Assembly: GCA_015680685.1 (NCBI GenBank)
Contig: MNCI01026319.1
Location: 1,613 to 65,612 of the forward strand
Reading direction: 5' to 3'
Origin: Gnetum montanum
Lineage: Eukaryota > Streptophyta > Gnetopsida > Gnetales > Gnetaceae
DNA: 64,000 nucleotides
A model generated the notes under the pieces. It did no database searches, was not told the DNA's origin, and was given only the letters and a program-made list of their open reading frames with translations. Position numbers and translations under genes: made by a program. Positions within the stretch are counted from its first letter, which is position 1; each line of letters opens with the position of its first letter. Positions 55,828 through 64,000 of this stretch are shown here, one piece after another.

Positions 55828-56204
55828 CTAAAAATCCTTTATTCTACATAAAGGAAAATTTCCTAATCTTTGATGAAACAAACCAGCTTGCATATTAGAC
55901 TCAGTTGCACAGATCTTCTGACTTGATCCCTCATTTGGTTGGCAGAGCCTCCCTCCTAGCTTAATTGATCCAATCACTATCTTGTTGGCAAGGTCCTTTA
56001 GGAAAAAATAACAAAACATCTTAGTTGTTGTGTCAATTTGCTAACAGAGATCAAATTACAATTGAAATCAGCCAAGCATAAGATGTTTTTGAGCAAAAGA
56101 ATTCCGTTTAACTCTACATCACCAATTAACTTTGCTTTTGCGAGATCTCCATTAGGCAAGACAACTTTAATCAGTAAAAGAGGATTAATGGCATTTTGTA
56201 ACAA
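55828..56204 (-). pseudogene. Copia protease C-terminal and pre-integrase segment
   Basis: VVLPNGDLAKAKLIGDVELN and CLADFNCNLISVSKLTQ (open piece 56204-55998) are the usual run between protease and integrase. GLFHQRLGNF (about 55890-55860) is the pre-integrase box. Confidence 0.75.
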
Positions 56205-56635
56205 TTTTGCATCTGAATATTACATGATCAGATTCTCCACTATCAAGAATCCAGGTAGTGAAATTGATGTTACCAATAAAGTTAATTGTAGGAGTGATCT
56301 GATTCTCCTTAGCCACCTGGTTATACTGCTCTTGAGTGAGGTTCATTTGCTGCTGTGTCTGCATGGCTTCATTGGTCTCCACAGCGACATGAGCAGCATG
56401 CTTGTTTTTTGTTTTTTAGCTTTCCTTGCCAATTTGGTGGTTAGCCAATAATCTTACCACAATGGTCGCATTTAAGCCTCTTCCCTTGCTGTTTTCCTTT
56501 TTCTGTGTTGACTTTGAAGGCCCCTGGTTCACTGATTTGGTGTTTCCCAACGGTGACTTCCTGTGAGGTCAGCAAGGAATGAAGCAAATAAATATAGTAA
56601 AAACTTGCACCACATAATATGAGTATGGAAACCAT
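56185..56635 (-). pseudogene. Copia gag end and protease
   Basis: SLLTSQEVTVGKHQISEPGAF then KRLKCDHCGKIIG (56470-56441) is the end of a copia gag with the first half of its C-x2-C zinc knuckle; the rest is frame-shifted. The protease follows as TWILDSGESDHV (56265-56230), with the catalytic D-S-G intact. Confidence 0.75.
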
Positions 56636-56640
56636 ATTAT

Positions 56641-58323
56641 AGCGTATTCAGGAGAGATCTGTATGCAGGCTAAACTGAACTCTAGTAAATTATGTGATTA
56701 ATAAGCAATCTATGAGAATGATACGAATAACAGCAGGAATTGAATCATTGATTTGAAACCCACGAATAATGCAGTTGCAGAGACTCGTGACCGATAACAA
56801 AGAAATCAGAGTCAAGAATGGAATCCAAAGTAGGTGCAAGAGCAGAGCATGAGCAGGATCCCTAAATAATGGATGATTTTGCCATCAATCTGAAGCTGAA
56901 GAAGGCTTAGTAGGCGTCGGCTTCAAGACTTTTTTTGATGTTGCCTATTGCTACTGAGTTTGCGCTGGTGCTGAAAGCGGGTGGACGATTTGGTAGAAAG
57001 ACCAAAGCCATTATTGTCACGGTTATACTGCTTCCGCAAGGAGGAGGAGGACATACCTGGGTATTTCTCCACTTCCTTCTTTGAAATTCAAAATTTCTGT
57101 GTTGATTACAAAGCTACCAGTTTCCTCATCCCACCACGGCGAACCAGCAGCTTTGGCCCTTAGTATTTCCCTATCGGCTCTGAAATTGCAACACCAGCGT
57201 GACGTGGCTCAAACTTTGGTGAAATTCTCAGGGTTCAGAGTTTAGGATTCATATATGAAACTGAAGTTCCTGCACGGAGAATTTGTGCCAACTGTGAAGA
57301 ATCTGGTGTTATTATCCACAGGGTGAGCAGATGCGACAGCACACCAGGCGGGCCATACACAGGGGCCCAATAATGGGTGCCAACCGAGTTTTTGTTTACG
57401 TATTTGGTAAATACTGCCGGCTGACGGTCGGGTAGAAGATAGCTTTTATGCACTTGTTAATTTTCTAGACAAGTTGATTTACTGGGCAAGGTTTGTCACC
57501 TTGTATGCATTTGCATTTTGAGATGGAATTGAACTTCCAGTTTTTGTACGTTCCAGAGACATCCTGCTTTTGGACTAGGCAGGGTGAATTCAATTTTAAC
57601 CCATTTCTTTGATGTGAGTGTAACGAGGCAGATTCAATGTGCAACTGAAAGTCTTAAAAAAAAGCAGCAAAATGTTCCAAAAATTTGCATCCAACCCATT
57701 TTTTATGTACCGATCACAATCAACAATAGCCTCAATCATACCGTATTAGTCAAAATTGTCAAATACAGCATTGCTTTCACGGTGTGAGTGGGACTTCTTT
57801 CATAGTTGGCTGCTCCATGATGGTGCATGTATTAGTGAAATCCAGGACAACACAAAGATTTTGACCATTACAATTTAATTGGTTTGCTATAGTTTTCATA
57901 TCTGGTCTTGTTGAAGTAGGCACCTATCCTTCTGCACGGACAGAAAAAGTTTGCTTCCTAGTAATGAATGGTGGAGATATTAAAATGATAGATTTTTTTC
58001 CTTTTAGTGTTGGACCTTAAAAATAAATCATAGAAATATTAAAAATTAAAGTATATCATAAAATCAATATAACATATTTTTTCAATAAATGAAAAGTTCC
58101 ATCAGTTTTGGAAATGGCCTTGCTTATTTTTATCCTTTCAACCAATCTTAACAAAACCTTCCTTTTTGAGTAGGAAAAGGATTAGGCCTTTGCCTTGACC
58201 TTGTTTAGAAATACCTGCACCAACTTTCACTTCTTAGTGAAGGCTTCTTTGTTAACATCTTGAAAGAGTACACCAAAGACGTAGGATATACAATAAAAAG
58301 TAGCACAAAGGCTTAAGCATAAG
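56641..58323. other. Unassigned spacer
   Basis: No LTR, PBS or coding motif recognised on either strand. 56641-57480 is less AT-rich, like 1-1595, and could hold the degraded 5' LTR and leader of the copia copy. No iMet-type PBS was found. A possible alternative is an intron or a captured host segment. Confidence 0.4.
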
Positions 58324-59189
58324 TGATGAATCATGTTTTGACTGGCTCTGATATCAAATTTCGAAGTCGGAGCCTTGACATCAGATACCCGATGTGAGCC
58401 CAGAATGTGATGTCAAACATGTGATATCATGGAGTATATGCTGGTTTATAAATATAGTGCTTGGGTTCATGATTTTCAAATAGTTTTTTGTAATAGATAG
58501 CGAAGCTCTTGCAGTTTGTTTTCTCTAGAGTTAGAATATTTTTTGAGTGCATGGAGTAGGAGTCTGAGTGTGTACGGATATTTGTTCGAACGTTGATGTA
58601 CCTAAGCAATAGTGTGACAGGAATAAAAACAAACTCTTCTGATCATCCTTACAAAGAATAGATTAAATGTTTTATTGATGCATTTAATATTCATGCACTT
58701 TATTTTCATGCACGTCACTTCAATGCATTTTAATTAGGCAATTAATTTCCAGTTGTTAATGAACACAAGCACGATCACATTGAGTATATGTGTAGCACTT
58801 AGTAACCCAGAAATGCTTAGCATTTGGTAGCCCAACAACGCTATACGTGTTCAGGATGTGTCTAGAGAGTGGGAACAAGTACTTGTTTTAGTCTATTTAG
58901 GTAGTAGATAAACTAGATCTTAAATTACTCTACCTTTCATTCTTGTTGTAGGTGATTAAATTTATAAAACATAAAAATGATAGAAAATCATGTGCCTCAA
59001 TTATACTTAAACCATATCCTTGAGCTTCACAAGTGTAGTTGGGAAGACAATGAACGGTTTTCAATGCCTACTTCACTCCCTAAAGAATTAGCACACTGGA
59101 GAACTATAGGTCCATGAAATGTGACCGGATCACATGTGAATGCCTTAGTGATTCATATGGTTGGGCATAGGGTACCTCACTGTTCATCA
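58324..59189 (+). repeat. Ath-6 5' LTR
   Basis: About 866 bp, TGATGAATCA...TTCATCA. U3 with GATATC/GATGT words (CTCTGATATCAAATTTCG, GACATCAGATACCCGATGTG). TATAAATA at 58447; GAGTAGGAGTCTGAGTG; U5 tandem units at about 58792-58850. Confidence 0.87.
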
Positions 59190-59190
59190 T

Positions 59191-59208
59191 TGGAGCCATT
59201 ATCGGGGA
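59191..59208 (+). other. Ath-6 primer-binding site (tRNA-Asp type)
   Basis: TGGAGCCATTATCGGGGA, one base after the LTR; among the closest matches to the tRNA-Asp complement in the window. Confidence 0.8.
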
Positions 59209-59347
59209 CCTTTTGGTTGTTTCGTGTGCTATCTAGATTTAGTGAAAATTATTCAAATCATGGAAACAAACATTAGATTCATATCACATTTTAATATTAC
59301 TACAACAATTTTAAGAAGCACACTACATTTTTATTTTTCTAACATAA

Positions 59348-61160
59348 AATGTCTTCTTCTCACAGGAGCGATTCTCTACCCAAGTCTGATGGAGTACATC
59401 TACTAGTGCCTTAGTAATACCGAGTGGTATATGCTCATCCTGATGAGTATGTACCAAATTTCACCTCCATTTTACACCAAGATGAACAACTATGGTGGCA
59501 TGACATAGAGGGAAACATTGTGTTTCCACTTGATTGATCCGTTTTTGCAATGCTCCAACAAATGCTTATACAATAGGGTCTCCAAAGACTTCATGCTGAG
59601 TATGTAGTGCAAGATAGTGATGCTAGGTATTATCATCCCACTAAGGCAGAACGTCTTAGAGATCGCTAGTTAGAATAGTGTTTTGAATTTGTGAAGGGAA
59701 AAGGATTAATGATTCCTCATTCCTGTTGTACCAAAAAGATGGTGAAGAGCCCTTCTCTAGGGTTTTCCATTTAGTGAAATTCCTGACTTTGGTGAAGGAG
59801 GTCAAAACCAAAACTTGCAATCCACAATTCACAATTCTGGTTCTGGTAAAAATGGATTCAATGACAAAAAGAGTTCCAAAGAGGCAAGTCAATGTAGGGA
59901 TGTGGATAAGAAACAAGATTGTGATTGTGGTTGTAATCACCGAAGAGGTGGTAGCAGGCACCATGATGGTGCTAGTCCTCTTTCCTCTTCACCTTCATCA
60001 TCATCCTCTTTTTCTTCTAGCTCTAATCTCAATCATAGGGGGCATGACTATAATGAAGGTGACTGATGGGACCATCGAGCAAGGCAAGACTATGGTTGTG
60101 AGCATTTAAGAGAGACACGATGCCATGAATGAAGGGGTAGTAGAGGGCATCGAAGGCACCAAAATTAAGGTCTCAATGAGCCTTTGCTTACTACTCGAAG
60201 TATGCTAAACATGAACAATATCCCTCAACTTGAAGGGGGATATAACTCAGATCTGTAGAACCATCTCCAAGCTTTTCAAGATGCATGTGTCTTGTAGAAT
60301 GTAGAGAATGAATGGAAAAATCTTAAGTTGTTCGCATGGACACTCATTAAAGAAGTAGAAAATTGCTACCGGTCCTTAGAACTAGAATTTATCAAACGAT
60401 GGAGTATAATGCTTGAATTTTTTAATGACAAATATTAAACATATTCCATAGTGTCCAACTTGAGGAGGTAGATCCAAGGATGGAAACAAGGAACACATGA
60501 ACCCTTGGATGCCACCATTGGCTAATACTATTCCATAATGCATAGATGTTTTGGCCATGGTTATTCTCAACTAGATCAACTTCACTACATTGTAAATAGG
60601 CTTTAATTTGAAATGAGGAGAACCCTTGGTATTTATGCCCAAGGGAAACTATTAGAATTAAGCACCCATAAAATCCAAAGATTGATTGAGTAGATAGCTA
60701 AAGAGGAAGGTGAATTGAAAAAATGAGAAAGTGCAGAAGAGTATAACCACAATCCTTCCATTCGAAAGAGGGAGGTTCAATTTTGTGATAGTGAGGGAGA
60801 ATCAGCACTTGATGAGGTGGCAAATAGAAAAGCCCTGTCACTTCAAAAATTTCAATCCAAAATTATGGCCAAGATTGATTAGTTATGGGAATACATGGAT
60901 AACAGATTTCAAGCTATCCTAAAAATTGCTAAAGAGTCCAAAGAACAAGGTAGTGATCCTAAGCATAGGAGGTGCAAGGAAGTTGAATGTACCTATCAAA
61001 AAAGTATGGACAAGATTACTACAATAGAAGAATTTGTGGAGAGCAAATTAGATGATGATGATGGATGTGACCTATGCTAGTATGAACATCCTAAGGGATG
61101 TTGTTCCATAGTGTCACACCTATAGGAGTTTGAGGTGTTTGCTTTGAATCCACAACTAAC
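59348..61160 (+). pseudogene. gag: Ath-6 gag, decayed but complete in outline
   Basis: ATG 59348 (MSSSHRSDSLPKSDG). N-terminal block VVYAHPDEYVPNFTSILHQDEQ (59427-59490) and EGNIVFPLD. Disordered tract HRRGGSRHHDGASPLSSSP (59939-60000). Capsid core: LEGGYNSDL (60230), LIKEVENCYRSLELE (60345 on), EFFNDKY, HRCFGHGYSQLDQLHYIV, GIYAQGKLLELSTHKIQRLIE. Helix-rich linker (open piece 60895-61080). Zinc motif CDLC-stop-YEHPKGCC (61068-61105) and SHL-stop-EFEVFALNP. Confidence 0.85.
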
Positions 61161-61779
61161 ATAGGTAAATATCCATAAGGTTACCTTATCCTCAAGGTAA
61201 TTCTAGATAGTTCCATCAACCACAATAGTACTATCCAAGTGGAACTCCTCAGCAACCATATGAGCAATATCAACAATGGAAACAACCATAGTCATGGGTG
61301 TTGGCATCACCAAGATAGAAATACCCTTATCGACAACCTAATCCCTATGGGTATTACATTTAGCAACCCCTGTCTCCACATGACTCCTCTAGTCATGTTT
61401 CTACTTTCCAATCTCACTAACATCCTTTTAATTATTATCGAACTCCTTCTTCACATGTAAGAAGGGATACCACCTCTTACCCCCATCCTCCTCCTATGCC
61501 TGGACATCTTCCTCCTCTAGCTGCATAGTTGCCACCTACTCCACCTATGCAAGGTGAACTTCCAACTCAACTAAAATAACACAATGCTACTAGGGCTATT
61601 AATCTAAAACTAGTTCATTAACCGAATGTTTTAGATACTTGATCAAAGAAAAGACCTTTCTTCCTACCATGTAGTCCACCTAAACCCTCAAATACACCTA
61701 CAATTAACAACCCTATTCTTTCATCTTCCTCTGTATCAAATTCTTTTGAGTCTCCTTCAAACCAAGCATCACCCAAGAT

Positions 61780-62290
61780 CCACACTGTGATGCTTACTCA
61801 CATTATATCTTATTGAATTCATGCTAGAAACCTTCCCAAAAAGTTAGCAGATCTTAGGAGCCCTCTAATCTATTTGTAGATTATTGGGAATGAACCTTGC
61901 AAAGCTCTTCTTAACTCAGGTTTTGGTATCAATTTAATTTCTTATGAGATGTATATTACCTAGAACCTGCCTCTTTTAGGGAAGAGTAATATCATATTAG
62001 AATTGGCAAATTAGTCCATCATTGTTTCATTAGGATTGGTGGAAGACATTGTGACCACTATCTATGAATGGTCTGATCCTACAGATTTCCTAGTGATCAA
62101 AGTGAAGAACTGCAAAGGGAACTTCCCAATCATCATGGGAAGGACATAGCTAAGCACTATTGATGCTAGGATGGGCATCAAAGATCTTTTCCTAGAAATA
62201 TCTAAAGAAAATGCATTTGGAAAGATTGAGAAGAAGCGAGTCCCATGCATCATGTATAGTAATACAAGGTGTAATTGTGTGCAGAAACTC
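61780..62290 (+). pseudogene. Ath-6 aspartic protease
   Basis: ALLNSGFGINLISYEMY (61900-61950): catalytic Asp changed to Asn. Then LELAN, LGLVEDIVTTIYEW, DFLVIKVKNCKGNFPIIMGR (62085-62145), LSTIDARMGIKDLFLEISKEN and VPCIMYSNTRC. Confidence 0.83.
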
Positions 62291-62399
62291 TAGGCAGTGT
62301 AATGAGCATCTATCTCTACATGCAAGTAGCGTGTATTGGAAGTAGAAATTCATAACTATCTATATGCAACAACCACAAAATAGGAGGGCACCCAGTGGT

Positions 62400-63470
62400 T
62401 GACTGTTGATTCTAAGAATAGCACACTTTGCAAGGACCCAATTAAGAGCCTGACATACACATATGTTATAGGCATGGATGAACTAGAGCAAGTTCATCAC
62501 GAACTCTCTAATGATGCAAATGATGATATCTACTGGGGAGAGTTGGAAATTCCTAAAAATTTCAAGTAGAGCCCCTTGAACTAAAACCTCTATCGGCTAG
62601 CATGGAATATGTGTTCTTAAAAAATGGGAAGCCAGTCATAATCAATGCAAATATTGCTCTAGAATAGAAAAAGATGTTGTTGAATGTGGTTGAAAAATGG
62701 GCAACAATATTTGCCTAGTCATATCCTAAAATCAGAGGGATTGATCCTAGGATTTGCTAGCATTGCATCTACATTGATCTAGCCATGAAGCTAAAGAGAT
62801 AGCCACAAAGACAATTGAACCCCAAAGTGAAGTAGATCGTCAAGGAGGAAGTTGAACAACTTCTCAAGGTAGGGTTCATTTACCCCATTGTGGATAGTGA
62901 GTGGGTTAGTTCACTTGTGATTATGCCAAAGAAATATGGCAAGTGGTAGGTCTTCATCGATTTTTGACTGCTAAATATGGCAATATTCAGAGACCATTTT
63001 CCATTACTATTTGTTGATTAGGTGTTAGACACAATATCTAGGCATTACTACTATAGTTTTTAGGATGGTTATAGTGGCTATAACCAAATCCAAATCATGC
63101 CTAAAGACTAAGCAAAAACAACATTCATAAGTCCCTGGGGGACTTTTGCATATTGCAAGATGCTTTTTGATCTCTGCAATGCCCCTGCTACCAGTTCTAA
63201 GCATTTTTCAATAGCAAATTGGTAGTGGTATAGAAGTATTCATGGATGACTTCTCCACCTATGGAACTACATTTGAGCAAGCCCTAGACTACCATGAGTA
63301 AGTACTAAAATGATGCGTTTCAATAAACCTTAGGCTCAATTGGCAAAAGTGTCATCTAATGGTCCAAGAAGGGATTGTATTTGGGCATAGAATATCACAA
63401 GTAGAAATTAAGGTTGACCCCAGAAAATAAGGGTCATCTAAGGAATAACTGACAACCAAAAATTGTCAAA
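62400..63470 (+). pseudogene. Ath-6 connector and reverse transcriptase
   Basis: Connector: SLTYTYVIGMDELEQVHHEL, DDIYWGELEI, MEYVFLKNGKPVIIN. RT: KEEVEQLLKVGFIYPIVDSEWVS (62838-62910), MPKKYGKW, FRDHFPLLF, DGYSGYNQIQIMP (63063-63105), TTFISPWGTFAYCKM, LCNAPA followed by a small deletion, VFMDDFSTYGTTFEQALDY (63236-63292) with the Asp pair intact, and VQEGIVFGHRISQV. Confidence 0.83.
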
Positions 63471-64000
63471 GATGTTTGATCATTCCTTAGACATACTAGC
63501 TACTACCAACGATTCATAGATAATTTCTCTAAGATTGCAAAATTATTGGTGGAGCTGACAAAGAAAGATGCTCCATTTATTTAGACCATGGAATGTGAAC
63601 AAGCATTCCAATAGTTGAAAGAAAAAATTGTAGAAACTCCAATAATATAAGCATCCAACTGGTCTAGACCATTTCATGTTATGATAGATGCATCAAATTA
63701 TGTCTTGGAAGCTATGCTTGCATAGATAGATGAGATGAAATGTCCATATTACACGCACTATTCTAGCCAAAGCATTGTTGATGCACAATTGAATGACACC
63801 ACTACAGAAAAAGGACTGATGGCAATGATGTTTGCTATAGAAAGGGACAAACATTATGTGCTTGGATATAAAGTGTTTGTACACAAAAACCACAGTGCCA
63901 TTTGCTTCCTAATGAACAAGCTAACGATGAGCCCCTATGTCATACAGTGGTAGTTGATTTTATAGGAATTTGATCTCACAATGGTAGATTGGAAAGGCAT
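63471..64000 (+). pseudogene. Ath-6 RNase H, partial (window edge)
   Basis: FIDNFSKIAKLLVELTKKDAPF (63510-63580), FHVMIDASNYVLEAML (63671-63718), then the open piece 63735-63953 with TTEKGLMAMMFAIERDKHYVLG and HKNHSAICFLMNKLTMSPYVIQ. It continues past 64000. Confidence 0.82.

Larger units (their letters stand above)
52951..56640 (-). mobile_element. Ty1/copia element, pol region, decayed
   Basis: Minus-strand order: gag C-terminal zinc fragment, protease, pre-integrase, integrase, RT, RNase H, as in copia (integrase before RT). The gag N-terminal part and 5' LTR could not be found upstream, and 3' LTR sequence is not recognisable in the roughly 140 bp left before the Ath-5-type LTR at 52950. 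So it is truncated at both ends. Confidence 0.85.
58324..64000 (+). mobile_element. Ath-6: Athila-like element, cut by the window edge
   Basis: 5' LTR, PBS, gag with complete capsid region, protease, RT and RNase H. Integrase and the 3' end lie beyond the window. The LTR is of the Ath-4 subfamily. It is the reference for the gag part that Ath-4 has lost. Stops are frequent throughout. Confidence 0.88.

Noticed and set aside
58340-58365. GGCTCTGATATCA, resembling the reverse complement of an initiator-Met primer-binding site for a copia element
   Set aside because: It lies inside the U3 of the Ath-6 LTR and is one of that family's GATATC repeats; a similar word at 20470 has the same explanation.
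59348-64000. Alternative genetic code with TAG/TAA as Gln
   Set aside because: Stops are accompanied by Trp-to-stop changes, frameshifts and deletions, and aligned copies use Gln at the same places; decay explains it.

Overview
The window looks like intergenic DNA from a large, repeat-rich seed-plant genome. It is AT-rich and holds no host gene I can support. Almost everything recognisable is decayed LTR retrotransposon. Five gypsy elements form one related group of Ty3/gypsy elements of the Athila-like (non-chromovirus) type, plus a sixth that runs off the right edge. The evidence is a primer-binding site complementary to tRNA-Asp, an F-x-D-D reverse transcriptase box of the 'VFMDDFS' kind, an integrase with no chromodomain, and TG...CA LTRs of about 0.8-0.95 kb. 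A gymnosperm is plausible because old, stop-riddled, nested copies dominate, but nothing here fixes the species.

Layout. 1-1595: unassigned, less AT-rich segment. 1596-7409 (minus): Athila-like copy Ath-1, which has gag and a third ORF but no pol. 7410-24826 (plus): older copy Ath-2. Its gag is split by Ath-3 (7944-16390), an 8.4 kb element with an exact 5-bp target duplication, CTAAC. Ath-2 keeps gag, protease, third ORF and 3' LTR but has lost RT, RNase H and integrase. 24827-25779: AT-rich spacer. 25780-34875 (plus): Ath-4, complete with both LTRs and target duplication CTAAT; its gag capsid core is deleted. 34881-38973: AT-rich spacer with a T16G26 run and a possible copia scrap. 38974-51312 (plus): Ath-5, with LTR, gag, protease, RT, RNase H, integrase, long 3' UTR and third ORF; it ends at the single N (51313). 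51314-52027 (minus): Ty1/copia fragment. 52028-52950 (plus): an LTR of the Ath-5 family without PBS or polypurine tract. 52951-56640 (minus): a Ty1/copia pol copy with an intact YVDD box. 56641-58323: nothing recognised. 58324-64000 (plus): 5' part of Ath-6, cut by the window edge.

The most interesting pattern concerns the third ORF ('ORF3'), a long, coiled-coil-like protein beginning MAP(K/R). It occurs three times (minus 1680-2487, plus 21018-23640, plus 48314-51150). Each copy lies downstream of a short internal sequence that resembles the U3 promoter of that same element's own LTR family, followed by TATATATA, then a GT...AG-bounded leader interval ending at or near the ATG. This suggests that some Athila-like elements carry an LTR-derived internal promoter and a leader intron that drive a separate ORF3 transcript. 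Two of the three ORF3-bearing copies lack RT and integrase, so they would be non-autonomous gag+ORF3 elements.
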